Assembly: GCA_964616405.1 (NCBI GenBank)
Contig: CAZTRE010000001.1
Span: 7,039-71,038 of the forward strand
DNA length: 64,000 bases
Direction of reading: 5' to 3'
From: JAEDES01 sp964616405
Lineage (GTDB): Bacteria > Bacillota_I > Bacilli_A > RF39 > UBA660
Below are positions 17,873-26,978 of this stretch, in pieces; within the stretch, counting starts at the first letter, position 1; every line of letters begins with the position of its first letter. The notes beneath the pieces were generated by a model. That model made no database searches, was not told the origin of the DNA, and saw only the letters and a list, made by a program, of their open reading frames with translations. Made by a program: the position numbers and the translations under genes.

Positions 17873-20800
17873 ATGAAAAAGAAAACTATATTTTTTCTAG
17901 TTTTATTATTCACAGCATGTTTAAATATAAAAGAAACATACGCCTATTCATCAAATGATTATGTTAACAGACAACTATGTGGCAATTTTGAAGTTGCAGA
18001 AGCGAAAGCTGATGGAACTCTAGAACAAAAAAGTTGCCATGCCAATTTTGATCAAGCAACTGTTGCTATGCATGCAGATGGTCGTGATAATTTAGTTGTT
18101 TTAGGTGGCACCCCTGGAAATGTTAAGATTTTTGATGCCACAACGGCATTAGTTGATTTTACTCCGCAATCAGGACGTATCTATATGTATGATGATATAG
18201 AATTAAAAAGTGAGCATTCATATATGTCTGGCTCACCAACCTATGGTGCGGTTGATGGTGCTTTCCTAGGAACTGGTTATTCTCAATCAGTTAATACTTT
18301 TACTTATCATGTAAAAGTTGGTGGTTTTGATGGTTGGGTCAGAGCTGGTTACATAGAAATTGTTCCATTGATTTGGGTTAAATCAACAAGTACGTATTCA
18401 GTAACTAATGAAAGTATTAGACATAATTATGTAACAAAGATTCAAGAGACAGCTACCACTAATGGAGGAAATACAATTGGTCCTAAGCCTAGTATGTTAG
18501 CAGTAGGTGACTACTATAGTTATGATGGTCATTTCTTCTACAAAAACTTAGAGGTAATGTTAAAGGACTATTTGGCAAACAATACTAATAACTCTGTAAA
18601 TAAGGATAAACCATACTATAATTATTATCAGTTTTTACCAAGTCATACTAAAACTACTTATTCTAGTATTAACATTGATGAATATATTAGAAATAACTTA
18701 GGATATAAACGTGATGTTTTTGGAACTACTGCTTTAAAAAAAGATGATATAAATCCATCTCGTTTATACGGAAAAGGAACATTCTTCTATAATGCTCAAG
18801 AAGTATATGGAACTAATGCTTTATTTGCTTTAGGTGTTAGTAGAAATGAAACAGGTAACGGAAGAAGTAACTTAGCCATAAATAAAAATAATGGTTTTGG
18901 ATTAAATGCCGTTGATTCTAGTCCAACTGAATCAGCCAATTGGTATGCAGCATTCTCATCTAGTATTTTAGGATTTGCTAATAAGTGGGTAACTTATGGC
19001 TATTCTAAGCCAACTGATTGGCGTTACTATGGAGGCCAAACCGGAAATAAAAATGTTGGTTTTAATGTAAAGTATGCATCAGATGTCTTCTGGTCAGAAA
19101 AAATGGCTGCCAATTATTATTCGATCGATAAGGCCTTATCTTTACAAGATTACAATTTTTATCAATTAGGAATTACAACGACTTCTTTCCCAGCAAGACT
19201 TGGACCTTCAACAGCTACTAAGGCCGTTTACAATTATAAAACTTCAGAAAATGCAGTTGTAATTGTTGACGAAGTAGAAGGAACATCAGTAAATGGTAAT
19301 ACTAAATGGTATAAAGTTGTCAGTGATTTAAATATCGATGCAAGTGGTAACGCCATAACTTCAGGTCCATATAACTGGAATGGTTATGTTTATGTGCCTG
19401 CTGCTTATATTATGAAAATCAATGAAGGTGAGAATGGTTACATTTCACCAAATGATGTAACTCCATATCAAGATAAGGATTATACCTATGATATATATAC
19501 TAATACAGAAACTATGAAACTTGCTCCTAAAGTAGCAATTTCTACAAAAGAGACAATGTATTATTATGATCCTACACTTTTAAGTGCCAAAGGACAAACA
19601 CTATTAAAAAATAGATATGTTATGGTTTTCACAACTGCCTATAATAAAGATAAACAACCAGTTGCTTATTTAGTAACATCGGATTATAAATATGATCAAA
19701 AACACTGGGTAAGCGCAGATTCTATTAAGTTTGTATCAAGTAAATACGGTCAAGCTAGTGTTACTGTACCAAATACAAATACCTATACAATTATTAATCC
19801 TACCACGGTTGATTCGCTATCAACACATTTCAGTGGATTATATCATTATAATTATGTACCAATTTTAGAAGAAAAAAATGTAGATGGTTACTTATGGTAT
19901 CGAGTACCAGTAGATTTAAGTGGTACAACATTAGAGTTTGGTTGGACACTTGCATCAGCAGAAAATGTTAAGATAGATGTTTATGAATATAAAACAAGTA
20001 ATCAAGAACCAAGTATCTATGCCGAAGACAAGATCTTTATCCAAGGAACAACATTTGATCCTAGAAAGAATGTAAGTGCTTATGATAATGAAGATGGCGA
20101 CATTACTAATAAAATAAAAGTTATCTATAACAATGTTAAAGAAAATGAACCTGGAATATACCAGGTTACATATGAAGTAACCGATGCGCATAATGCTACA
20201 GTTACTAAGACAATAACAATAACAGTCATTAAGGATGAAGAACCGGTAATTACTGCCTCTGACATTACAATGCGTCTAGGTGAAGAAAAACCAAACCTAT
20301 TAGAAAATGTTACTGCTACAGATAAAGAAGATGGTGATATTAAAGAAATTACTGTTGATGATTCAAAAGTAGACTATAATAAACCAGGTGCTTATCCAGT
20401 AGTTTATAAAGTAAAAGATTCATCTAATCATGAAGTAGAAAAGATAGTTACTTTAACAATTTTAGATAAAGCTCCACCAGTAATTAATGCAACTGATAAA
20501 ACAATCACAGTTGATTCTTTATTCAATGAATTATTAGGAGTAACAGCTAAAGATTATGAAGGTAATGATATTACTAAAGATATTAAAGTAATCAAAAACA
20601 ATGTAGATACTTCTAAAATAGGCACTTATGAAGTAACTTACGAAGTAATCGACAAAAACAACAAGACAACAACTAAAACAATCAAAGTAACCGTTACAGA
20701 TAAGGAAGAAAGAGAAGGTACTTTCTATTTCGATTATCTTGATAAAATAAATAACGAATTAAAAATGAGAGGTTATTTAACAATTAATGGAATGAACAAT

Positions 20801-21640
20801 ACCCTAAACGAAAATATCTCTTATAAAGTAATATTTACAGATACAAAAGATAAGACAAAAGTATATGAGCAAAAGGCAACTAGAATTATGAATTTAACAG
20901 GTATTGATAGACCAATATTCTCACCAGACGGAAAAACATATACCCATGCTTGGTTCGAGATAATTATTGATATAGACACACTTCCACTTGGAAATTATAC
21001 AATGGAAGTTCAAGCAGAAAGTGATAAATATTTCTCAAAATCCCTAGTAAATAATAAGTTATACAAAACAGAAATAACCGGATTTACTGGTAAAAATCAT
21101 AGTGTTAATATTAAAAATAATTATAGTAATAGAACTAGTGCTGTAACACTTTACATAAGAGAAAAACAAACACCTGTAAAAACGGTAGGCAGTTACTACA
21201 ATCAATATGATGTCTGGAGAACATTAGAGTTTGAAAATAATAAATTACATCTAATGGGAGCTACTTATTCATATGGAATGGATTTATCAAAAAATAAATC
21301 AGTAACAAGAAAAATAGTCTTTGAAAACAAAGAAACATACAAGACTTATACATTTGATTTAGGAAGTGTTACAGATGGATTATATACAGTAGCATTACCA
21401 GTATCTGATAATTTAGATAAGACAAGAGCTTGGTATAATTCAATAATAGATATTAGTTCTCTCCCAAAAGGAGATTATAAAATATATATTACAACTTATT
21501 CAAATATAACAGATTATTCTGAATTTACAGATAACCTTGGTAGAAGTCTAACAAATAAAAAGGCAACTATTAATGGTAAAAACTATCAGTTTAATCTAAA
21601 TATTAATGAGGGTAACTCAATTGAATTAAAGGTGGCATAA
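17873..21640 (+). CDS. secreted N-acetylglucosaminidase (GH73-like) with three Ig-like DUF5011 repeats
   Basis: 1255 residues. I chose the ATG at 17873 because GGAGGTG (17857-17863) precedes it at the right distance and a signal peptide follows (KKKTIFFLVLLFTACLNI). An earlier in-frame ATG at 17852 lies before the ribosome site. Parts: an SH3-like N-terminal region with Cys residues; a glucosaminidase domain (about 280-430) with ALFALGVSRNETGNG, whose Glu is the likely acid, and NNGFGLNAVDSSP; SH3-like segments to about 700; three tandem Ig-like repeats (about 715-950, each starting PxIxAxD and ending TxTIxVI); and two C-terminal beta-rich repeats of about 130 residues that I do not recognise. 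It probably cuts peptidoglycan at the cell surface. Confidence 0.9.
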   Translation: MKKKTIFFLVLLFTACLNIKETYAYSSNDYVNRQLCGNFEVAEAKADGTLEQKSCHANFDQATVAMHADGRDNLVVLGGTPGNVKIFDATTALVDFTPQSGRIYMYDDIELKSEHSYMSGSPTYGAVDGAFLGTGYSQSVNTFTYHVKVGGFDGWVRAGYIEIVPLIWVKSTSTYSVTNESIRHNYVTKIQETATTNGGNTIGPKPSMLAVGDYYSYDGHFFYKNLEVMLKDYLANNTNNSVNKDKPYYNYYQFLPSHTKTTYSSINIDEYIRNNLGYKRDVFGTTALKKDDINPSRLYGKGTFFYNAQEVYGTNALFALGVSRNETGNGRSNLAINKNNGFGLNAVDSSPTESANWYAAFSSSILGFANKWVTYGYSKPTDWRYYGGQTGNKNVGFNVKYASDVFWSEKMAANYYSIDKALSLQDYNFYQLGITTTSFPARLGPSTATKAVYNYKTSENAVVIVDEVEGTSVNGNTKWYKVVSDLNIDASGNAITSGPYNWNGYVYVPAAYIMKINEGENGYISPNDVTPYQDKDYTYDIYTNTETMKLAPKVAISTKETMYYYDPTLLSAKGQTLLKNRYVMVFTTAYNKDKQPVAYLVTSDYKYDQKHWVSADSIKFVSSKYGQASVTVPNTNTYTIINPTTVDSLSTHFSGLYHYNYVPILEEKNVDGYLWYRVPVDLSGTTLEFGWTLASAENVKIDVYEYKTSNQEPSIYAEDKIFIQGTTFDPRKNVSAYDNEDGDITNKIKVIYNNVKENEPGIYQVTYEVTDAHNATVTKTITITVIKDEEPVITASDITMRLGEEKPNLLENVTATDKEDGDIKEITVDDSKVDYNKPGAYPVVYKVKDSSNHEVEKIVTLTILDKAPPVINATDKTITVDSLFNELLGVTAKDYEGNDITKDIKVIKNNVDTSKIGTYEVTYEVIDKNNKTTTKTIKVTVTDKEEREGTFYFDYLDKINNELKMRGYLTINGMNNTLNENISYKVIFTDTKDKTKVYEQKATRIMNLTGIDRPIFSPDGKTYTHAWFEIIIDIDTLPLGNYTMEVQAESDKYFSKSLVNNKLYKTEITGFTGKNHSVNIKNNYSNRTSAVTLYIREKQTPVKTVGSYYNQYDVWRTLEFENNKLHLMGATYSYGMDLSKNKSVTRKIVFENKETYKTYTFDLGSVTDGLYTVALPVSDNLDKTRAWYNSIIDISSLPKGDYKIYITTYSNITDYSEFTDNLGRSLTNKKATINGKNYQFNLNINEGNSIELKVA

Positions 21641-21683
21641 GCCATCTTTTGGTTTATATATTAGGTAGAATTATTTGAAATAC

Positions 21684-21711
21684 TTGACAAATTGTAAAAA
21701 ATATGTAAAAT
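21684..21711 (+). promoter_or_regulatory. strong promoter of structured RNA copy 1, with embedded WalR-like box
   Basis: Consensus TTGACA (21684-21689), 16-bp spacer, TAAAAT (21706-21711). A perfect TGTAAA-N5-TGTAAA direct repeat (21693-21709) fills the spacer and overlaps the -10, the placement expected of a repressing WalR site. Transcription would start near 21718. Confidence 0.65.
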
Positions 21712-21717
21712 ATATGT

Positions 21718-21817
21718 ACGTGAGGAGATATAAACATCATGTGAGCTATCTCGGGGTAAAACCTACACAGTTATTAAAGTAATTGGAGTCACGAACATAT
21801 TTCGTTCGTGGCTTTTT
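21718..21817 (+). ncRNA. structured RNA copy 1 (riboswitch-like, terminates intrinsically)
   Basis: About 100 nt between a strong promoter and a strong terminator. Stems: P1 CGTGA (21719-21723) with TCACG (21789-21793); P2 GAGATA (21725-21730) with TATCTC (21747-21752); a small GGGG/ACCT hairpin follows. Bases conserved with copy 2 are GTGAG, TGAGC in the P2 loop, GGG, CCTACAC (21762-21768) and GGAGTCAC (21785-21792). The terminator, stem 21787-21796 with 21804-21813 followed by T5, uses the same TCACG as P1, so the two folds exclude each other. I do not recognise the class. Confidence 0.72.
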
Positions 21818-21889
21818 GTATGTTCTACACGAATGAAATAATATAACTATAAGCTATATCGAAACAGGAATTATTTTAGTAATAATATT

Positions 21890-21998
21890 TAGTGAGTATG
21901 TATAAGTATTAATATGAGCTACATAGGGATTAATATCCTACACGGGCAATAAGCACGGAGTCACTATTCTTTTTAGGGATGGATTCTGTGCTTTTATT
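21890..21998 (+). ncRNA. structured RNA copy 2 (riboswitch-like, terminates intrinsically)
   Basis: Second copy of the element at 21718. P1 TAGTGA (21890-21895) pairs with TCACTA (21961-21966). P2 TATGTA (21897-21902) pairs with TACATA (21920-21925); it differs from copy 1 at three pairs, all compensated. P3 is AGGGAT against ATCCT. CCTACAC (21937-21943) and GGAGTCAC (21957-21964) are identical to copy 1. The terminator stem is 21952-21962 with 21982-21992, then TTTTATT, and it overlaps P1. No clear promoter of its own is seen, so it may be read through from copy 1; the 5' end is uncertain. Confidence 0.68.
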
Positions 21999-22045
21999 GT
22001 ATGTAAAATTAATCTAATGGTATTAAATAATATTGTATTCAATGA

Positions 22046-22051
22046 TATAAT
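22046..22051 (+). promoter_or_regulatory. extended -10 before the ABC exporter operon
   Basis: TGA-TATAAT with no good -35. It lies between RNA copy 2 and the ABC operon, so the operon can be expressed without reading through the two RNA terminators. The stretch 21641-22100 otherwise holds only the two RNAs. Confidence 0.45.
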
Positions 22052-22100
22052 TAACGTGATAATAACCTCAAACTAAAAAAATAAAAGGAGTGTGATATTT

Positions 22101-23078
22101 ATGGCAATAATAGAAGTAAAAAAACTATCTAAAACTTTTAAAGTAAAATTAAAAGAAAAGGGATTAAAAGGAAGTTTAAAATCAATCATCAAGCCAAAAT
22201 ATAAAACTGTAAATGCAGTTAAAGATATAAGTTTTGAGGTAGAAAAGGGAGAAATTATTGCGTTCATTGGACCTAATGGAGCGGGTAAAAGTACAACAAT
22301 TAAAATGATGACCAGCATACTATATCCTGATAAGGGAACAGTTAAAGTTTTAGGTTATAATCCAGTTAAAGATAGAAAAAAGTTAGCATACGAAATTGGT
22401 ACTGTATTTGGACAAAAAGAACAATTATGGACACATTTAACTCCATATGATAATTTTAAATTCTTTGGCGCAATTTATGATATACCTGAGGCAGTAGTTG
22501 AGAAAAAAATTGAAGAACTAAAGATGCTGTTTGAATTAGATGAATTTATAAATACGCCGGTTAGAAATTTATCTTTGGGACAACGAATAAGATGTGAAAT
22601 TGTTGCGTCCCTAATTCACGAACCAAAAGTATTGTTCCTTGATGAACCAACGATAGGACTAGATCCTGTTGTTAAAGAAAATATAAGAGCTTTAATCAAA
22701 CGAATGAATAAAGAATACAAAACCACTATTTTCCTAACCAGCCATGATGTTGGAGATATAGAAAAACTATGTAAGAGGGTTATTATAATTAATAATGGCC
22801 AAGTAGTTCTAGATGATACAATGGAAAATCTAAAGTATCATTATTTGAATAAAAAGATTGTTGAAGCAAAGATGAAAGAAAGAGTTAATCTTGATGATGA
22901 AGAAGGAATTACTATATTAAAAGATAAAGGTTATAACTTAAAAATTGAAGTAGATACCACCAAAAGAAGAGTTGCGGACGCTTTAAAATTATTAAATCCA
23001 GATAATATTGTAGATATAAATATTTCTAATATCCCGTTAGAAGAAATAATTAGTAATATTTATAAGAATAAGGATTAG
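22101..23078 (+). CDS. ABC-2 type exporter, ATP-binding subunit
   Basis: 325 residues. The start at ATG 22101 is chosen because AAAGGAG (22084-22090) is 10 bp upstream; a GTG at 22092 is too close to it. Walker A GPNGAGKST, signature LSLGQRIR, Walker B VLFLDEPTIGLDP and the switch histidine in TSHDVGD are intact. After about residue 230 there is a C-terminal extension of the kind found in exporters paired with DUF990-type permeases. It forms a three-gene operon with the two permeases downstream. Substrate unknown. Confidence 0.92.
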   Translation: MAIIEVKKLSKTFKVKLKEKGLKGSLKSIIKPKYKTVNAVKDISFEVEKGEIIAFIGPNGAGKSTTIKMMTSILYPDKGTVKVLGYNPVKDRKKLAYEIGTVFGQKEQLWTHLTPYDNFKFFGAIYDIPEAVVEKKIEELKMLFELDEFINTPVRNLSLGQRIRCEIVASLIHEPKVLFLDEPTIGLDPVVKENIRALIKRMNKEYKTTIFLTSHDVGDIEKLCKRVIIINNGQVVLDDTMENLKYHYLNKKIVEAKMKERVNLDDEEGITILKDKGYNLKIEVDTTKRRVADALKLLNPDNIVDINISNIPLEEIISNIYKNKD

Positions 23079-23079
23079 T

Positions 23080-23871
23080 ATGAAAAAATATCTATTTATT
23101 ATTAAAACTCAAATAATGAGTAATTTACAATATATCTTTAATATAGTATTTGGTTTCATAGGATACTTTATAATGTTGTTTATATTATTTAACTTATGGC
23201 AATATCTTTATAGTGATCCTAATGAATTAATTAATGGTTATAACATGAATCAGATGACCTGGTATGTTATTATTACAGAAATATTATGGATGACCCTTGG
23301 AGGAAGAAAATTTTGTACAAAGATTAGTAATGATGTAAAAAGCGGTAATATTACTTATAATATTAATAAGCCATATAACTATGTTACCTACTGTTTATCA
23401 ACTCATATTGGCAATATGACTATTAAAGGAATTATTTATACTTTATTAGGTATACTAACAGGATATTTATTTTTAGGTAGTTTCCCTAACTTAAGCGTTT
23501 TAGGCATTGTTTTTGTCATTATAACAGCAATATTTGCCTCAATCATCAGTACATTATTAATAATTTTTATAGGTTTAATAGCTTTTTTCCTTGAAGACTC
23601 CGGACCATTTTATTGGTTGTATAGTAAGGTTATCTTAGTCTTAGGAACAATATTTCCTATTGAATATTTTCCTAGTTTTATTCAAAAAATACTAAATTAT
23701 AGTCCAGTATATGTAGTCAGTTATGGCCCAGCTAAATTATTCGTAGACTTTTCATGGGATAAAGCAGTAACCATAATAACTGCACAAATTATATATATAT
23801 TTATAACCTATAGTATTTGTTATTTAATTTATAGAAAGGGAGTGAAGAGAATAAATGTTAATGGCGGTTAA
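23080..23871 (+). CDS. ABC-2 family permease (DUF990-like), subunit 1
   Basis: 263 residues with six predicted membrane helices; ILWMTLGGRKF and NYSPVYVVSYGPAKLFVDF resemble ABC-2 exporter permeases of the DUF990 type. It starts 1 bp after the ATPase stop and overlaps the next permease by 17 bp, so all three are translated together as one heteromeric exporter. Confidence 0.82.
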   Translation: MKKYLFIIKTQIMSNLQYIFNIVFGFIGYFIMLFILFNLWQYLYSDPNELINGYNMNQMTWYVIITEILWMTLGGRKFCTKISNDVKSGNITYNINKPYNYVTYCLSTHIGNMTIKGIIYTLLGILTGYLFLGSFPNLSVLGIVFVIITAIFASIISTLLIIFIGLIAFFLEDSGPFYWLYSKVILVLGTIFPIEYFPSFIQKILNYSPVYVVSYGPAKLFVDFSWDKAVTIITAQIIYIFITYSICYLIYRKGVKRINVNGG

Positions 23872-24649
23872 AAATCAAATTAAAGTAACCATATTATCAA
23901 TAAAATATGCCATAATGAGAGAAATGCTAAATAAAGCAACTTTTATATCAAACATTATATTCATGGTTTTAAATAATGCATGTATGCTTGTTCAATGGGT
24001 AGTTTTATTCTCTATAAAAAGTAATATGGGGGGTTATACATTTAAACAAGTCCTACTTTTATGGGGAATGGCCGCAGGAGTATATGGCGTTTCACACTTC
24101 TTCTTCAAAAAATGTTTTAGTTTATCGGATACAATTAATAGTGGTAAATTAGATGCCTATATTGTTCAACCCAAAAATATTTTAATATCTACTATAACTT
24201 CAGATATTGAAGTTTCAGCTTTAGGGGATATGTTATTTGCAATAATCGTCTATTTCATTTATGGATTTACACCTTTAGGATTTTTCTTATTTATATTCTT
24301 CTTAATAACAGGAGGATTAATGTTAACAGCTATTTCTATAATTTTACATAGTCTAAGTTTTTGGTTTAGTAATGCAGATATGGTTGCAGATGTTGGGAAT
24401 TCATTAATGATTAATTTTGCTACTTATCCCGATGGGATATTTAAAGGAATAACCAAATGGTTACTATATACTTTAATACCGGTTGGTATTGCAAATTATA
24501 TTCCTGTAAAGGTAATAACTGAATTTAATCCGCTCCTTTTTACTATAAATATATGTGTTTGTATAATATTAATAATATTAGCCAACATGACATTTTATAA
24601 AGGATTAAAAAGATATGCATCTAGTAATTTAATGAATGCTAGAATCTAA
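23855..24649 (+). CDS. ABC-2 family permease (DUF990-like), subunit 2
   Basis: 264 residues with six predicted helices. The long hydrophobic stretches, SDTINSGKLDAYIVQPKN and the C-terminal IPVGIANYIPVKVI segment fit the second permease of this exporter type. GGGAGTG lies inside the preceding gene. The start could be the ATG at 23855 or the in-frame ATG two codons later. No T-rich terminator follows on the plus strand; the hairpin at 24741 has its T run on the other strand. Confidence 0.82.
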   Translation: MLMAVKNQIKVTILSIKYAIMREMLNKATFISNIIFMVLNNACMLVQWVVLFSIKSNMGGYTFKQVLLLWGMAAGVYGVSHFFFKKCFSLSDTINSGKLDAYIVQPKNILISTITSDIEVSALGDMLFAIIVYFIYGFTPLGFFLFIFFLITGGLMLTAISIILHSLSFWFSNADMVADVGNSLMINFATYPDGIFKGITKWLLYTLIPVGIANYIPVKVITEFNPLLFTINICVCIILIILANMTFYKGLKRYASSNLMNARI

Positions 24650-24740
24650 TAAGCAACTTTAACAAATTTATTAAATATCTCATTAACAATATCATAGATA
24701 TGATGCAATTAAATCGAGATTATAGTATGAACATACAAAA

Positions 24741-24771
24741 AGGAAAACGACTTATCAAAAGTCGTTTTCCT
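24741..24771 (-). terminator. terminator of the PASTA gene (minus strand)
   Basis: Perfect 13-bp stem, AGGAAAACGACTT (24741-24753) with AAGTCGTTTTCCT (24759-24771), loop of 5. Read on the minus strand the hairpin is followed by a T run. The PASTA stop codon (24770-24772) overlaps its first bases. It may also slow transcripts arriving from the ABC operon. Confidence 0.8.
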
Positions 24772-26797
24772 ATCTAATTATATCTAAAGTAATTTTTGTG
24801 CAGAATGAAATCCATTTTCCATCATATGAATTACTATTACATACACTACCACTTGTAGTAGAACCATTAGGGCAACTATTAACCCAATTTGCAACTATTG
24901 TAAATCCTGGATTCTGAGACTTAGTAGAAGCTAACACTTGCTCTCCTGTATTTCCAACGCCTACAAAGAAAGTTTTACCTTTAGATGTATCACAACTTTG
25001 AGCAGGAGGGGTAGAACCGCCGCTATTTCCACCAGAAGAACCACCATTGTTAGAGCCACCTCCAGAAGAACATTTTCCAGTACTTAGTGTTACTGTAACT
25101 GTTGCTCCTTGGGATGCCTTAGAACCGGCTTTTAATGACTGTTTAACAACTTTACCCGATTCTACACTATTACTACAAGCATATACAAAATTGTAATTAA
25201 ATCCAGCATTCTTCAAAGTAGAAGAGGCTTGACTTTTAGTTGAACCAACAACATTAGGAACAACAGATTCCTTACCATCAGAGATAACTATAACAATTAC
25301 ATCATTATTCTTAATAGTTTCTCCATTTTTATATGAATAACTAATTACATTACCAGCAGCAACACTATCACTAAATTCATGTTGTTCCTCGTATTTAATT
25401 CCATATTTATCAGCCCATTCCTTAAACTGATTAACATCATCAAACTTACCCATCTTCAATTTACCACGAGATACTACAACTTTAATTAAGTCGCCCTCAG
25501 CAACTTTATCACCTTTTTTGTAATTAGCGCTGATAACATTATTTTCTTTGACGGTGTCATCATATTTATCACTAAATTCTAACTTTAATTTATTAGCAAT
25601 AACCCATTCAGTAATTTCAGTCATTGACATACTAGTTAAATCAGGAACCTTAATTTCAGGACCTTTACTAAGTGAAACAATAATGGTTTCTCCATCAACT
25701 TTAACCATCTTACCAGGTTTAATACTTTGAGTAACAACAAGTCCTTTTTTTACCTTACTAGAGAAGACATCTTTAAACTCATAATTTAAATGATTTTGTT
25801 TCAAATAAAACATCGCTTCAAATTTACTCATACCACTTAAATCCTTAAGTTTAACTTCACTAAATTGTAACTCTTCACCATATGAGAAAATTAATTTTAA
25901 TTCTTCATTTCGTCTCATATTACCAGTTTTACTTTGTTCAACAACAGTATTTACCATTTTGGTTGATTCAATAAAATCAACATGAACATTAGTTAAATGA
26001 TTCTCTTTTATAAATTCTAGTACTCGTTCACTATCCCAAGACACCATGTTAGGAATAACAACTTCCTTATCAGGATTAGGCCCTTCACTAACTGCAACGG
26101 TTAATGTTTTAACATCTTTAATTTTAGTACCAGCTTTTACATCCTGTGAAATAATGTGGTATTCAGGAATCATATCACTATATTCATAATCCTGAACCAC
26201 ATTAATTTTATTAGCTTCGCTCCATTTAATAACCTCAGTCAATTCTTCCCCGCAAAAGTTACTAACTTCTAGATTCGGAAAAGTTATAATCTGAAAAGTC
26301 ATTAACATTCCAAAGACAAAGTATCCAAGTAATATAAATGAACTTATAAAAAAGCCACTCTTATTCTTTCTATTAGTTGTAATTGATACTGATACAAAAA
26401 ACAATGTAAATAACATCAGTAGTAAACTATTAATTAAAGTTATAATAGAATTAGTCTGTGTATAAAATAAACTAATTATAAAATAAGCTAAACTAGTAAG
26501 TAACACTAGTATTAAGAAAGTATGCACAAAAGGATGTTTAAAATTCTTTTTATCTCTTTCTAATGCCATTGCTTTTTCCTCATGATATTTTTCCCTTGAT
26601 ACTATATTTTTTTCCTTCTCAGGACGCTTATCAAAAGATTTGCCTTCGTGAATAACTTTATCTATCTTTTTATCTTTCGTATTATTATCAGCTGTAATCC
26701 TAACAAGGTTTCGATCATCATCATTTTGATTTATATTAACTTTAGGTTTAGTAGTCTTCTTTTGTGAACTACTATTTTTAGTTTTTTTCTTACTCAT
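24770..26797 (-). CDS. membrane protein with about six PASTA repeats, no kinase domain
   Basis: 675 residues. A charged, probably disordered cytoplasmic region (1-85), three membrane helices (about 88-112, 117-140, 150-172), then about six PASTA-like repeats (about 180-580; typical ends are VTVTLSTG or VAVSEGPNP). A Gly/Ser linker (about 583-607) and a Cys-containing C-terminal domain of about 70 residues follow (SCDTSKGKTFFVGVG and later paired Cys). PASTA repeats bind muropeptides or lipid II in PrkC/Stk1 kinases and PBPs. Here neither a kinase nor a PBP domain is present, so it may be a wall-binding scaffold. A TATAAT-rich stretch and GGAGGT lie just upstream on the minus strand. Confidence 0.85.
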   Translation of the reverse strand: MSKKKTKNSSSQKKTTKPKVNINQNDDDRNLVRITADNNTKDKKIDKVIHEGKSFDKRPEKEKNIVSREKYHEEKAMALERDKKNFKHPFVHTFLILVLLTSLAYFIISLFYTQTNSIITLINSLLLMLFTLFFVSVSITTNRKNKSGFFISSFILLGYFVFGMLMTFQIITFPNLEVSNFCGEELTEVIKWSEANKINVVQDYEYSDMIPEYHIISQDVKAGTKIKDVKTLTVAVSEGPNPDKEVVIPNMVSWDSERVLEFIKENHLTNVHVDFIESTKMVNTVVEQSKTGNMRRNEELKLIFSYGEELQFSEVKLKDLSGMSKFEAMFYLKQNHLNYEFKDVFSSKVKKGLVVTQSIKPGKMVKVDGETIIVSLSKGPEIKVPDLTSMSMTEITEWVIANKLKLEFSDKYDDTVKENNVISANYKKGDKVAEGDLIKVVVSRGKLKMGKFDDVNQFKEWADKYGIKYEEQHEFSDSVAAGNVISYSYKNGETIKNNDVIVIVISDGKESVVPNVVGSTKSQASSTLKNAGFNYNFVYACSNSVESGKVVKQSLKAGSKASQGATVTVTLSTGKCSSGGGSNNGGSSGGNSGGSTPPAQSCDTSKGKTFFVGVGNTGEQVLASTKSQNPGFTIVANWVNSCPNGSTTSGSVCNSNSYDGKWISFCTKITLDIIR

Positions 26798-26881
26798 TAG
26801 ATACCTCCATTATTATATATATAATTATATAATAAAAAGTTATATTTTTAAATAAGTACTAGATATTTAAACGTCTATTTT

Positions 26882-26898
26882 TGTAAAGAAAGTGTAAA
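26882..26898 (+). promoter_or_regulatory. WalR-like box upstream of the polysaccharide locus
   Basis: Perfect TGTAAA (26882-26887), 5 bp, TGTAAA (26893-26898). It lies about 46 bp upstream of an extended TGT-TACAAT (26944-26949) that probably serves the gene at 26979, a position suited to activation. It is also 85 bp upstream of the divergent PASTA gene. Confidence 0.5.
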
Positions 26899-26978
26899 TA
26901 AGCAAATATCTTGATTTATAATGAAAAAGTGCTTGAATTGTGTTACAATATTTTTAGAAAATGAGATAGGGTGGTAAG

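Noticed and set aside
21743..21949. Tiny frames in the two RNA copies (GTG AGC TAT... and ATG AGC TAC...) that both begin MSY
   Set aside because: The shared CCTACAC falls in different reading frames in the two copies, and base changes are explained by stem pairing. RNA conservation fits better than a peptide.
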